Origin: Macrobrachium rosenbergii
Lineage: Eukaryota > Arthropoda > Malacostraca > Decapoda > Palaemonidae
NCBI RefSeq assembly: GCF_040412425.1
Contig: NC_089766.1
Coordinates: forward strand, 13,689,508-13,753,507
Direction: 5' to 3'
Length of the DNA stretch: 64,000 nucleotides
A program made the translations under genes and the position numbers. The notes below the pieces were generated by a model, which did no database searches, had not been told where the DNA came from, and saw nothing but the letters and a program-made list of their open reading frames with translations. The stretch's first letter is position 1; every line of letters starts with the position of its first letter. Shown here one piece after another: positions 1 through 35,665 of this stretch.

Positions 1-3000
1 GTCTTTGCAGATTCTTGTTGGGGCCCGATCAAAGTTTTATTGAGCAGTACTGTTGCTAACATAAAGACAAGACCATGCCTGAATTTCTCTCACATTTTAC
101 CAAGGTATGAGTTTGCAAAACTGATCTCCATCCACCCACAAATACGAAGAGATGGTATACTCATTTATACAGGGTTAATCATTGCTGATTATGTTAGCTT
201 TACGTTGAGTAACAATTTAAGACCCCTTCATCCCCTCAGTAGACTTGGTAAGTAGCTGTGGTTTTTGCCATATGACAGCACCTCTGCCGAGGTCATGATC
301 TTGTTTCCGTTTGTATAATTTTCATCATATTACATGCTCATGTATCAGGTCAGAATTATCTCAAAATCTCAAAAAGATGAGGTCATAAAAATAAAATCAT
401 TCTATAAACACTGCTACTCAAGTATAGTAATAGTGAAGTAAATATTTATTCCAAGACAAATCAACACTTGGGAAAGACTGGTCACAGACAGTCAAGGGTA
501 AATTTAATCCTCTCCTCTTGACTGAAAAAACCTCAAGCCTAGATTATGCCCCAGTGCCTAAGGTCCTTCCTATCTCCATGAACTCCAGTTTGTTTCATCC
601 TTCTTGTAACTTATCGTGCATCATCTGAAACTACTGTGCATCCCTGTGTGAAAAAATGCCATTTTCATGTTAGGTATTAATTTCTTCATATATCACGTTC
701 ATGAAGTTATTAGTCACAGTTAGACCCGCAACAACAGATGATGTTCTGGCTGGGTCCTTCCTATTTATGTACTTCTGAGGGTCATCCAGGATATGAACTT
801 CCTTGAGTGCTCCTCCTCACTGCTGGGCTGACAGGGTTTGTGGCTGCCTCTTTGTTTCCCAGATTTTTATTCCTGCTGGATCACACCACCATTGATTTCT
901 CTGTGGCTTCCATATATGTTGTTGCTCCCTCATATCTGAGGTGATTTGGTCATTGTTCTTCCCCAGGCTCTGTCATCAGTTTTGCCTATTTTATATCTTG
1001 CAGATATACTTGCCACTTGCTTCCATATAGTATATCATCTCTAGTTGCAAAGGGAAGATGTGACTTCTGGTTTCCTCTGGAGTAGATCAATTAAAAAAAA
1101 CAGTACATGAAGTTAATGCTAGTTTGGACTATAAGAACTAGTTAGAGGCACAAAAACAGTGCTCACTTCTGACATATGTTAAAAGGAAAACCTTAAGTTA
1201 CAAGATTTGGATGATGACGACACTTTGGCATACCACTGATAAGATCTTGAGGATCAGTAGTTGTGAAAATTCATTTTGTATGTACAGTACTTGGAGAAAG
1301 TCTTCAAATTCAGGAAGTGGCCAAGATACCCAACAGGTCTAACACTGAGAACTTTGGTAAACAGGGCATATCCTAAAACAAAGTTATGCTCTCCTGCCAA
1401 TGAGTAAAAATAATCACCATTCAACTATGTGAATATTGTAAGTTATGTAAGAGTCTGTCTGTACCTACCCAAAAGGTAATGTCTCAGGACTTATCCTTCA
1501 GACTTTTACGTTATGCCAGCAGTTTACTATTAGAGAAATAGAAAGTCAAGTATGTTAGCAGTCACATATACTCAACTGACAAATTGGTAAGGGGAAGATT
1601 TTAGCAGCCTTATACCATTATCAACACCAAAAAGTTCAATCCTATTACATCATGATTACTCAAGTTTTTGGACTACCGTAGGATTACAGCGCTGTCTGTT
1701 TTGTTTCGATATTAATTGAAACTTTTAAGGTCGGTACTAGAAACACAAGATTCAATAGAAAAAATTACTCTGGTATTCACGTTCCAGGTTCTTTACTACT
1801 ATGTACTAACCCTTGAGACAAAGCATCTTCATCTTACTCAGGCATTTGTACATATATGGCTCCAGGAAGGAAGTTTTTTTTTTTTTTTTTGGCAGATTTT
1901 GGTGATCAGTCTTCCTTTATTGTAGATCTTTATGGATGCTTTTGAAGCATGCAACAGTCCTCAAACCCAATTGCTTTGTCAGTTTCCTGAAAAAGTATAG
2001 TGTAAATATTGTCTAAGCTTCTTGTCTTTCAGTGCATTTCTGTATAAGGATAGAAAGGTCTAAACTTTGATGAAATTGAAGGAAAAAAATTTAAAAGTTC
2101 ACTTGGGGGAATTCTCAGTTTCCTGTGAATTAAAATTAAGCATATGTGATATATTCACTCAATTTATAATTTGTCATAGTTGAATGACTTAGCACTGTGA
2201 AACATGACTGGCCAAGAAACTAATATAATCCATCAAACCATTATTCCTTCATTATAGTATTTAAAAGTACTTAAATGATTATAAGTGGTCTTCTTGTGGA
2301 CACTGATATTTTGAAGGCAGGTGAACTCAAAAGTGAAAATTGAAGATGATTTTACCAACTGGATAAATGCTGTCAATATTGTTTGCAAGAAAAACCATTT
2401 TTAGCAAGTTTACATAGAAAAATTCTTAAAGTAATTTATTTTAAAAACTTATCCATGAATTGCACCATATTTTGTTCTCTTATTATCATACTGTACTGTA
2501 CATTACTAATGAGGAAATGTGAAAAACTAAAATGTACTATGGCATGAAATATGTTGTTCAGTATTTCAAGATAACAAAACCATCTTTATACTTCATTAAC
2601 ACAATACAATTCCTGAATAGTTACAATAATATCTGACTCCCTTTTCTGTACCAGACAGACTCTAGAAGTCATTAAAGGCTTTTCCTGTTTTTGCAACATA
2701 CTGCAAAAAAAAAGTATGCTCAATATATTACGACAATAATTGTTATAAATGATTCTATCTATTAACATGAGGTAACATTGTGAATATGTGCTATGACAAA
2801 TTTACAAATGGCTAGAGTAGTTCCATCACATTTTCATCACTTTCTTTCCTTTAAAGAACACCGTAGCTATGGGACTATACTGTATGATGATCTTTATCAC
2901 AATTGTACCGTATTTAAAATTTGTTAACACTTCTGCAAAAGTTGGTAGAAAATCCATATACAGTAAATATATATGTTTTGACATCATTTCATGTGTCTTT

Positions 3001-3461
3001 GAATGGGTTGCTAGTCAATGAATTGATGGAAAGTAAAATTTAGGCCTGATGCCTGGTACTGTTTCTAGTTAATCAGTTCAATGAAACTTTACACAAGTGT
3101 GGAATTCTAATTCACAAACATGAAATGTTGTCGTAATAAGTAGTTTATTAATTTATTATAGGAAGAATTTTCTAACCAGGAAGTCATTGGATTTTTTGTA
3201 GATATTTATATAAACTGGTACCATACTCAGAGACTAAAAAGACTATTGAGAATAGAGTTAAGTACTACTTTGTTAATTATGAGTAAGAACAGCTAGAGTA
3301 AATATGGGTAAATGCACAATTAATAGGTATCCAGAAATTGAATGGCAATGAGTATGATAAAAATTAATACAGTATGTGGTATACTGTACAAGTAACTGGT
3401 AGCATACAGTGTTTTGGTGTTATTGACTGATTAAGTGACTAAAAATGTTCACAAAGAAGCG
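1..3461. other. No gene recognised
   Basis: AT-rich sequence with frequent stops in all frames. I found no exon with splice sites, no long repeat and almost no microsatellite. Confidence 0.5.
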
Positions 3462-3734
3462 TTAGATGGTATCCCTACGTGAGGGTGATGTAGGCACATT
3501 AATGGTAGGAGTGGGCAAAGGAAGGGTGGAGCATGGTTGAGCTGTAGGATGTGATGCATCAACACCATCCTCTGTATCCTCACTGGATGTTGGGGGAAGT
3601 GTAGGTCCATTATGGTTTGCTGAAGCCTTGAGTTGTGGGTGTAGAGGGTCGTATGACATTGTCTTCATCAGCCGGTGGCAGATGGCCTGAGACAGTGGAA
3701 ATGGTTTCTCTTCGGCGAAGGTTTGGTGCAGCAC
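3462..3734 (-). other. Unrecognised 90-codon open frame
   Basis: Reads MLHQTFAEEKPFPLSQAICH and then a Pro/Thr/Ser-rich tail (TLPPTSSEDTEDG, PTPTINVPTSPSRR). The composition is more protein-like than its surroundings. No family motif or flanking exon supports it. It may be a transposon remnant or an isolated exon. Confidence 0.15.
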
Positions 3735-4119
3735 CCAGAGGGAAGGGGGAAGGTGACATGTCAGTCCTATAAATGGGTTTGAAGTTATTTATTTACATTT
3801 AAGAATTATTAATAAGTTACAAATCAATCTGTAATACAGTATTAAATGTAATTTTTTTTACAGGATGCAAGAATGAAAAACTTATAAATCATGTGGTGTA
3901 CAGTGATCTTTCTTGAACAGGAAAAGGATTGACATTTTGTGTAATTAGAATTCTAAAATGAAAGAAAAAGAAGAGTGCCAATCCTTGACTTGATTTCTGT
4001 ATTTTTACAAGATTTAGGCTGTCAAGCCATGTACTGGGGCACTTCTAGTCATTCAGCACTCAAATTGTGGAAAAGGGATTTGGAGTGGTGGAAAGCAAAA
4101 GAGAGAGATCCCTAAATTA

Positions 4120-4325
4120 AAGGAATTGAAGTACCAGGATCAAAGGGTGGAACTGGGAGAAAACCACACAGTTACATGAAGAAGTAACAGAAAGGTTGGA
4201 TAGCAAGATTGAAGAAAGGAAGTGGGAATGGAGGTACAGTACAGCAAAAGGCTAACAACACTGTTTAGTGATACCAACAATGCACCACGTAAGGTGCAGT
4301 GACAGCACCACCTCTCTATGGGGAC
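4120..4325 (+). repeat. Dispersed repeat family C, 3' part
   Basis: Shares the run GGTGGAACTGG-GAAAACC-CACAG, a GAAGAAAGGAAG motif, GGAATGGAGGT and a closing CTATGGGG with 53020-53220, and its last third resembles the full copy at 43038-43355. It lacks the 5' half. Confidence 0.7.
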
Positions 4326-5019
4326 CAATCTTTGATGGCAGAACTCAAGAGAAATGTTTGTAATAATTTTCACGTTTAGTGTGAGCTCTCAACCCTGAAG
4401 CATTTAACTAAGGGATTCTCCACTATTTCTCAGTATGCATCAGTTTTTTTTTCACCATTCTAATCACCTTCCACAGTTCCCTCAATTATCTCTGTAAAAA
4501 ACTTTGCAGTTAACTTTAATATATCATTCATTTTGAAAAATTGGGACGAAGAGCAAAATGTCACTTAGACTTTGTACAGGGAATAGAATTTGCATCTAAA
4601 CAATTGTTCAAGGGCAAAAATGTCTAGTCACTCGCTACTATAATTTTCAGATTCCTGACCCATAGCAAAGTACCAATACTGATGATAATGAAACCTGACA
4701 CATTTTTAATAATGGCATGTATATAAACTTTTAACTGGAACATCAATCACTACAGGAACACCACAGCAGATCAGTTAACCATTACAGTTCTAGTACTGTA
4801 GGCCCCGCTGCTGAGGCCCTCCAGGCAGACGCCACCAGAAACGTCAAACGAAGACTGACCACGAGGGCTGACCTCTGACACGTGGTCACCAGAAACACAG
4901 ACCAGAGATAAGCCATAGAGGCAATGTTTATTATGTATTTTCATCAGACAGTCAGTCGCATATGCATGAAAATGCAACTGTGCACAAATGTAAAAACATT
5001 TAAGCTTTCAAACCTTATG

Positions 5020-5180
5020 TAGTAGGTCCTCGACTTACAACGGGGTATCCATTCCAGCACTGTGCCTTAAACTGATTGCCGTAACTTGATGTTGCATCAA
5101 GTTACAGCGCCATAATCACCATCAATGGCACTTATGGCACAGAAAAATGCCATAAGATCGAATTTGCTGTAAGTCGGTGA
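5020..5180. repeat. Repeat-like segment with internal palindromes
   Basis: Contains GTAACTTGATGTTGCATCAAGTTAC-type inverted symmetry (about 5080-5105) and repeated ATGGCACTTATGGCAC-like words. It sits just upstream of the retrotransposon and could belong to its 5' flank. No second copy was seen in the window. Confidence 0.3.
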
Positions 5181-5409
5181 TAACCGTATCACATTGTCAT
5201 CCTTGACATACATTGTACAAAGAAATAAGTTTTTTCATGTGTAAGAAAACACACTTTCTCCCGATGTATGCCCTTCTTGTTCTTAGTTTAAATCTTTTCT
5301 GCTCGCGATTGTTAATGACGTCCAGAGTTTTAATTAACAAATTGGTATATACCTAATTGCTGTACTGTATATCACTCACCTCGCTGCCTCTACACTGGTG
5401 ACCCCGAAG

Positions 5410-5846
5410 ATGACCGACACTGTCAGCACCATCCCACCCACCGACAACGCCACAGCAGCAAGCATCCGCCTACCGCCCTTCACAAGCCACAACCCAGAGG
5501 CCTGGTTCTTCAGAGCGGAGACTATCTTCAGGTCTAAGATCTCTTCCTCATCCTGCAAACCCAGTGCCGTCCTCGAGTTCCTGCCAAATGACGTCTTTGA
5601 GCAAATTGGAAAATGGCTTGCTGACCATAGACCACCGTCACCTACGAAGTGCTGACGGACCAACTAAGGTCATCCTTCAGCATGTTGCCTGCCCTCAGAG
5701 CTAGGAAGTTCCTAGACAAAGTAGGGCCAGTAATAGGAGACCAGCAACCATCGCATATCTACAAGCACCTGCAGCGGCTAGTGACGATCCCCACCACAGA
5801 CAGCTGCCAGGCTAGTGACGATCCCCGCCACAGACAGCTGCCAAGA
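5410..5846 (+). pseudogene. gag-like fragment of the gypsy element
   Basis: Starts MTDTVSTIPPTDNATAASIR; the next part (LPPFTSHNPEAWFFRAETIF) resembles the FxxxNPxxWFxxxE opening of arthropod gypsy gag proteins. A frameshift near 5630 moves the sequence to the frame carrying YEVLTDQLRSSFSMLPALRA. A 34-bp tandem duplication lies at 5777-5844, ahead of a stop. Confidence 0.75.
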
Positions 5847-5948
5847 GACTAAGTTGGACTTTGTGAAAGGTCCTACTCACAAAATTACCCTGCCAAACAG
5901 TTGCGGCCATCCCCATTGCATCAACCATGCCCCTCGACGAGTTCCTGA

Positions 5949-6381
5949 ATGGTCAACGCTGTCCACTGGGCCCACAAGTCAACAAAGCCCACACAGTCAC
6001 ATGTAGCAACAGCTGCCCCACAACCACACCAGCATAGCAACACAGAGACGGACAGGTACGGGCAGAAAGGCTCCATGTGTTTCTTCATCACTAACGAGAG
6101 ATCAGACACGGAGTTCCTTGTTGACACTGGCACATGCAAATCGTTTGTGCCAGCCAACCCCCGAGAACGCCTCAATCCCACCCCCAGCACTCTCCAGTTG
6201 TCCACTGCCAATGGTGCCCTGCTAAAAATATATGGGAAACAGACAATGAATTTGTTGTTTGGCGGAAAGAAGTATAACTGGACGTTCATCACAGCAGACG
6301 TAACAATCACACTTTTAGGAGCAGACTTCCTAAAAGACCACAAAATGCTGGTGGATGTAGCAAGACAGCAGCTGGTCTCAT
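5949..6381 (+). pseudogene. Retropepsin-like protease region of the gypsy element
   Basis: The frame contains FLVDTGTCKSFVP with the active-site Asp-Thr-Gly at 6123-6131, then the second landmark LLGADFLKDHKMLVD. Spacing and order fit a retroviral-type aspartic protease that cuts the polyprotein. The usual residue after DTG is Ala; here it is Thr. Confidence 0.8.
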
Positions 6382-6479
6382 GACCCATCCCCGTAGCCCC
6401 ACCCACTCTGATTCCAGCACCGGAGATACATCACCTCCTACAGGAGTTTCTGGAGGTAATCAAGGATGACCTGACTAAA

Positions 6480-7250
6480 CCTGACCTAACCCGCAAAGCA
6501 CCACGTCCAGCTTCACATACACGTAGTCACGGAGGGTCCCCCAGTCCACGCCCGCTTCAGACGTTTGGCCCCAGACAAGCTTGCTTATGCCAAACAAGCT
6601 TTTCGGGACATGGAACGGGCAGGAATATGCCAAAAAGCCTCCAGCCTGTGGGCTTCTCCCCTCCACATGGTACCAAAAGCTGATGGCACATGGCAACCAT
6701 GTGGCGACTACTGACGACTTAACATTAAAACAGTACCTGAGAGGTACCCACTACTGAACATCGCTGACATTACAAACCAGATGGAGGGCGCCAAAATATT
6801 TGAGAAGATTGACCTGATGAAGGACATAGAAAAGACGGCCATCATCACCCCTTTTGGCACGTACACATTCAGTTACAGTATATAGTAGCTGCTTTGGCCT
6901 TCAGAATGTAGGTGTGACCTTCCAATGTCTGATGGACAAAGTCTTGGGCGACCTACCCTTCTGCGTCGTCTACGTTGACAACATTCTGATATTCAGCCCC
7001 AACTTTAAACAACACATGAAAGATATCAGACAGGTCCTGCAAATACTCAAAGAAAACGGACTCATGGTCCGGGAGGACAAATGTGAATGGGCAAAACCAA
7101 CAGTAGAAATCCTGGGCCACCAAATCAGCCCTGACAGTGTCAAGCCCCTCCCAGAGAAGGCCCAAGCAATCGCCAACAACAATCAAAGCAGTTCAAGAAT
7201 TCACAGGAATGATCAACAATTACCACTGATTCATTCCCAACCTTGCTGAA
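6480..7250 (+). pseudogene. Reverse transcriptase of the gypsy element, inactivated
   Basis: Recognisable blocks: LNIKTVPERYPLLNIADITN, EKIDLMKD, KTAIITPFGTYTFSYS, FGLQNVGVTFQCLMDKVLGD and ILGHQISPDSVKPLPEKAQA. A stop interrupts at 6712-6714, a frameshift lies near 6880, and about ten residues after KIDLMK are missing. The catalytic motif reads YVDN (6971-6982) in place of YVDD. Confidence 0.88.
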
Positions 7251-7387
7251 ATAATGAGCCCTACATACAATTGCTTGAAAGGAAAACCTAAAAATTTGTT
7301 GGTCTGAAAAACAAGATAAAGCTTTTATATTAGCCAAGAAAAGCAATCACCTCCGTTGCCACACTAATCTTTCCTTCATCCTACAGG

Positions 7388-7752
7388 TCCCTCACCCTAA
7401 CGACAAACGCGAGTAACATTGCAATGGGCACGGTACTTGAGCAGGACACAGACGATGGTCATCGGCCGCTGGCATCCTTCAGTAAGAAATTATCACCAGC
7501 AGAACAGAAATGCTCCACATTCGACTGAGAGTTGCTGGCAGTCCATGGAGCCATCTGCCTCTTCCAACACAAGCTAGGACGACGACAATTTGTGGTGCAG
7601 GCGGACCACCAGCCCCTGGTCCACGCCTTCACCAAAAGCGGAGATGGGTGGTCAGCAAGACAGCAGCGGCACCCATTGTCGATAGCTGAACAATTCTGCA
7701 CCATCAGATGCCTGAAGGGTTCCTCCAACAGTGTAGCAGACGCCCATTCCTG
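7388..7752 (+). pseudogene. RNase H region of the gypsy element
   Basis: Reads ASNIAMGTVLEQD, RPLASFSKKLSPAEQKCSTF, a stop, then ELLAVHGAICLFQHKLGRR and FVVQADHQPLVHAF. The order and the ADHQPL landmark are typical of Ty3/gypsy RNase H, which removes RNA from the hybrid during replication. Confidence 0.82.
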
Positions 7753-7989
7753 AAACTCCATCAACACCATCCAGATTGTCCGATACCATATCTCGAAATA
7801 GCATTGCTGCAAAAGGATGACTTGGACCTGCAGCGACTTTGGTGGGAGAACCCCACCTTGATGTGGAGTGACCTAGCCATGAACGACAGAGAGACAACCA
7901 TTGCTTGCGGGACAAGTACTGGACGCCCTCACCCATACTTACTATTGGGGTTGAGAAAGACAGCTTTCAACCTCACCTACAACCTATCC

Positions 7990-8870
7990 CACCCCCTTAG
8001 GCCGAACCACCACCCAAATCCTGTTGGAAAGGTATGTCTGGTGGGGAATGAAGGCGGACATTAAAAAGTGGGCAAGTGAATGCTCCCTTGCCAAACATCA
8101 AAAGTAACGAGGCACACAGAAATGGGATAGGAGAGTTCCAGACAACACAGTGACGTCTGGCCCACATCCACGTCAGCATTGTAGGCCGAGGGGTACAGAT
8201 ACCTCTTCACAATAATTGATCAGAACAGCAGATGGCCTGAGGTAACACCTATCAAGCAACAGATGGCAGAGTTCCTGAATCCATCACCAGCGATAGAAGA
8301 GCAAACTTCACATCTATCTTATGGCATGCCCTCACTGCCAGTCTCGGGATGGAAATACAACATAGACAGCATATAACCAAGAAGCAAATGGCATGATAGA
8401 GCGGTTGCACAGGTCTTTGAAAGCAGCACTGACAGCCAAGTGCCAAGACGCAAGGTAAAAAAGAATTACCATGGATCTTACTGGTCTAAGAACCTCCCCA
8501 CATGCAGCATTCAACGCGTCAACGGCAGAAGCACTCCATGACTTCTTGGCAATTCTAGCAGACGTTTTTCAAGACCCAACAGACCCAACCATCCCCTCCG
8601 ATGTCCATAGAGCATTAGTGCAAATAATGTCAGTGAAAACGACATACAACACAGCCAGAAAAGTATATGTCCTAGAAGAACTTAGTTGGGCAAGCCACAC
8701 ATTTATCAGAGTAGATGCCCATTGGCGCCCCCTATCACTTGCCTACTCAGGCCCCCACAAAATCTTGCAGCAAAGAGACAAAGCCTACAAATGTCAGTGG
8801 ATGGAAGAATGACCTGGGTATCAATCGACAGGCTTCGCCCAGCATATCTGCCAGAAGTCGGGACCCTCAC
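7990..8870 (+). pseudogene. Integrase region of the gypsy element
   Basis: Blocks seen: MKADIKKWASECSLAKHQK (zinc-finger end), RGYRYLFTIIDQNSRWPEVT (catalytic core), NQEANGMIERLHRSLKAALT, then GLRTSPHAAFNASTAEAL in another frame, and a C-terminal stretch FIRVDAHWRPLSLAYSGPHK. Several frame changes and the loss of core segments make it non-functional. Confidence 0.82.
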
Positions 8871-8949
8871 CCAAGCCTCCAAAATCATTTCACATCACCT
8901 AGGAATTTGGATGGCTGACATCACAGTTTGTCCAAAAACATGCTGTCTC

Positions 8950-11900
8950 TGAAGGTGTGCAGGATGGGATGAGAAAGCTGAATGAGGTGGGCCCAGCCTT
9001 ACTAAATATAGTATAAATAAGCATTTCAGTAGCCTGTTAGGTCGTGGGAGAACTGACGTGGGATAAAACCAAATTTATTCTGTTTGCAATCATAGGGCAA
9101 TAGCACTGCCAGAAACTGCTCAAGATTCCTCCAGCCACAGAAGCCATTCCACAGAGAGACTTATCCAAAGCCTGGTGTCACTGGTGGCAAAAAAACTAGA
9201 AACTCAAGAAAGGGCTTAAGTTTATCAAAGTAATACCCTCTTGGCAGGACCATGCAACAGCAGAAGTAATCTGTCCTCTAGCTTTGGGATACTCTAAGGA
9301 CATGTGCAACAGACATGTAGGATCATGATCTTTATTGCCCAACCATGCCTCTTTAAGAGAAGCTACCATGACCAAAGACTAGAATACAGTATTCTCTTTG
9401 AACTAACCATTGTTAAGGCCATGTTTAAAATCATAGTAGTCCTTACATCTCTGGATGGATGACATTATCTTTCTCACAGCAGGCAACCACCATCCTTAGT
9501 TTTAGAGATCAGGAACTCATATTCATTGGGTCAGTACATCCTGTAGTTGTTTTACAAACACCAGGAAGAATGCTAGGAAAACCCCAAATAACCATTTTAC
9601 CTTCACACAGGCTAAGACACCCAGCTAGGTTCCCAAATCTCCTTCAGCAAAGGAAGACAAGCTAATGAACAAAATGGAAAGGGTTGGGGAGGAAGCATGG
9701 CCAATAGGGGGTTCCTTTGGCACAGCTGCACTGGTCTGTTAATTTTCATCTATTCCCTTTCATCTCTTCCCATCCTGCTGTTGAACCTTTTTAACTTTCC
9801 TGGCCTCGCAGTTCTCATTATAGAAGAAATCCTTGATTGAGTCATCTTAGTTTTTAGGTATGGTTCATTGGTCTTGTAACACTACTTTATAACTAAAATA
9901 CAGACAGCATAGCAAAATACTCAAGGTCCCTATTATTGGTGTTTCCAACAGTCACAGACATAAATTTAATAATATTGGAAAAATTTGTTGCTCTGGATTA
10001 TGAGTTATATGGCAGGCTGAACAAAGGAGTATAGAAGTAGTACTGGGTGACTCCTGGGCTGCTTCAACTATATATTTGTAGTACCCAAGTCTCAGGAGAA
10101 TGGAGAAAAGTAATAGACTTTAGCATACTTCACATTCATATAGCCGACACCCTTCAGGATGGAAACGTCAAGGTTAGTGAGGGTAAGGGACTAAATGGCT
10201 TCAGTAGTCCTGAAGGATACATACTTTCAGGTTCCAGTTAATCTTTATTCCTGAAAGTATAAGAGATATATATCATTTGGGACAATTTACTAGTTCAGGT
10301 ATGTGTTTCAGGCTCTGCACAGATCCCCAATTAAATAGGTCATGGCTCCTGTGCCATGAGTAGCCTACCCTCTTGGGATCACAGTGGGGTGACATTTAGA
10401 AGACTTGTTCATACTAGCAGTTTTCTGGGAAGACCTCTAACAGAACATTAAATGAATGTTTCTGGTATGCAACCAATGGCTAAAAAGAAGAAGAAATCAC
10501 TTCAAGCTTCAAGGGTTGAAAAGCTTTCACATCTCTCCAACCAGCCACTAAAAGATGGGCTTTCACTAAAACTCTGCAATTCCATCTGTCATTACAATTA
10601 CAATTCAGCAGGCCTTGGCAATCCACAACAACTACAAGAAGACAGAGAGCACACACAAATCAAGAGTATCAGGACAATGGTCATCTGAGGGATAGCTTTC
10701 CCACAGCAGTAGTATAAAAATTGTACTGATGCCAGTGCAGTCCATATGCAATATACCCCACAGGATACTATCTGGACACAAGAGAAATAGCAACCTAATC
10801 ACCTGCATTTTGTTCTGGGTAGATTATAAGACCAACTACATTATAGGAAGATCTAGGAAATACACCAATAATAACCCCTGTAGTGGAGTAGAGCCTTCAC
10901 TGGACTTCATGGCCTTCATGTGATGCACTGTATGGTGTTTGCAACATTTTATTTCACCTTCATTCTTGGTTCATGTCATTTTGCTGTCCAACCTGCTAGT
11001 TATTACTTGTAGGTAAAACTGACATTAACTCCCAGTAACAGCTTTAGAGTCTTGGACTGCATATAATTTATTTTCTTGATCTCTATCTTTTGTGCTGTTC
11101 AACCGGTCCCACTATATTGTCACAGCCTTAAGTGCTGAATGGCTAAAAATGCACCAGTGCTTGGGCTTGTAGCCTAAATTCATCATTCATTCATTCACCA
11201 ATGACTGAAGTGATTTCAACTTTGCTCACCAAGTGATTCCAACCATTATCCCTCTTAGGACCCCATCTCTTTACGATACTTGTCGAGGACTGACACTGGC
11301 TTAGATGGCCCATTATGGCCAACATAGTAATGGTTCCCAGACCTTGTACTTCATTCAAGACACACCCAAAGGGAATTCCCAAACCCTATCTCCTCAGGCA
11401 ACCTGAATTTGTGGTAATGAGCCATAGATTTTGGAGAAATATAGGTTTCATACATTTACCAAATGGACAAAGGGAACACCTGAACTCACAGTCTTCTCAG
11501 GCAACCAGGAATTTTGGCAAAGAAGCATTTACCTTATAGAAATGGGGATGACATGCCTCCATTTGCAAGACAAGAAAAAAGTTGGAGATGCTTTTATGTT
11601 CTGAAACTATATTTTGCCAACTACAGTAATCAGGTGATAAAGATTTACAGCTTCCTAAGGCCATTACTGTACACACGAAGTCAAATATACTAACATAGGG
11701 ATCTTGACTTGTCATGTTTACAGAAGGGCAATTAACAAGACATACAAAGGTTTGCCTTTGCACAAACAGAAATTCTAAAATAATAAAAATTATGTTTCAC
11801 AAGTACAAGCCTATTATTTTACGTGGAGTACTTATCCCCTAATCTCGTAGTTCTTTAGCCTCAGCTTTCTCAGCTTTAGGTGAAAACTAAGGATGCTTGA

Positions 11901-12190
11901 CAACAGGGAAATCCCTCTGGCAGTAGACTGTAACACTAACACTGGTAACTCTGACTTGGCTTACCTATCACATTATGAATGAAATAAGTAAAACAAAAGG
12001 TTTGTACTTAAGAAACAAATTCTTACATTTCATATGTTATCATATGTGCATGCAACATTTATAGTTTTAAAAGATAGTTTAACCAAGTCAACTTACACAG
12101 GGCTGGCACAAGTACAACAATCATCTTGTGTAGTAACTAAAGAGATAAAATTTGGCCATTCCCATATGATCATCTCAATACACAATGCTA
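8950..12190. other. No gene recognised
   Basis: AT-rich DNA without exon-like frames. The only recognised element is a short remnant of family C at about 11125-11200. This stretch lies 3' of the CNGA gene and may include part of its untranslated region. Confidence 0.5.
11125..11200 (-). repeat. Dispersed repeat family C, 5' remnant
   Basis: Read on the minus strand it gives GAATTTAGGCTACAAGCCCA and then CACTGG...CATTCAGCAC, a diverged match to the opening of the full family C copy at 43038. Confidence 0.55.
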
Positions 12191-12196
12191 TTTATT
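12191..12196 (-). promoter_or_regulatory. Possible polyadenylation signal of the CNGA gene
   Basis: AATAAA on the minus strand about 520 nt downstream of the CNGA stop. A (TA)n microsatellite lies between the two. AATAAA is common in AT-rich DNA, so this is only a candidate. Confidence 0.25.
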
Positions 12197-12291
12197 GTAA
12201 ACCAAAATATTTAAGGAAGGATGTCTTGAATTTGCACATTCCTGGGTACTGATTAGAATAGAGTTGTAATAAATTAATCTGTATTTAATAT

Positions 12292-12292
12292 G

Positions 12293-12381
<89 letters not shown>

Positions 12382-12399
12382 GTATATATATATATATAT
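12292..12399. repeat. (TA)n microsatellite
   Basis: About 108 bp of almost pure TA, downstream of the CNGA stop codon. Confidence 0.98.
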
Positions 12400-12714
12400 T
12401 AAATTAGTACTAATTGTGGAATAACTGATGTGAATGTATTAAATTTTTTGGCACAAAGGTTTGATCACTGTAGACTTGGTAAGTATATGTAAAACAATTA
12501 TATTATAAAAATGTCATATTTTTGGTACAGAAGTTTGATCACTGTAGACATTCTTTTTTTTAAAAAGCTGTGAAAACCAAAAATAAAATACAATAGTCTC
12601 TTCAGGATGTCAAACTATTTCATTTATATCCACTTCTTATTATGAAGCAATTCATAGGTACTATTCAGTCTGCTCTTTTCAGTGTAAGTTCTTGGACTGT
12701 AAATTTATAGTGGT

Positions 12715-35536
<22,822 letters not shown>

Positions 35537-35547
35537 CTGCAAATAAA

Positions 35548-35665
35548 TATTATTATTATTCAGAAGATGAACCCTATTCATATGGAACAAGCCCACCAAA
35601 GGGGCCACTGACTTGAAATTCAAGCTTCCTAAGAATATGGTACTCACTGGGAAGATGTAAGGGGG
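35548..35665 (-). repeat. SINE family A, 3' part, abutting a CNGA acceptor
   Basis: Second body type. The minus strand runs TTGTTCCATATGAATAGGGT, TCATCTTCTG, an (AAT)4 tail, then ATTTATTTGCAG and the exon at 35536. The tail is about 12 nt from the exon boundary. Confidence 0.88.

Larger units (their letters stand above)
5395..8900 (+). mobile_element. Decayed Ty3/gypsy-type LTR retrotransposon (internal region)
   Basis: The domain order gag-like, protease, reverse transcriptase, RNase H, integrase on one strand is that of Ty3/gypsy elements. A GGTGACCCCGA run precedes gag, as is usual around the primer-binding site of many arthropod gypsy elements. No LTR pair could be recognised on either side. 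Multiple stops, frameshifts and deletions show it is dead. Confidence 0.9.

Noticed and set aside
5398..8952. Several short frames inside the gypsy region as separate host genes
   Set aside because: They fall in order as gag, protease, RT, RNase H and integrase pieces of one decayed element.
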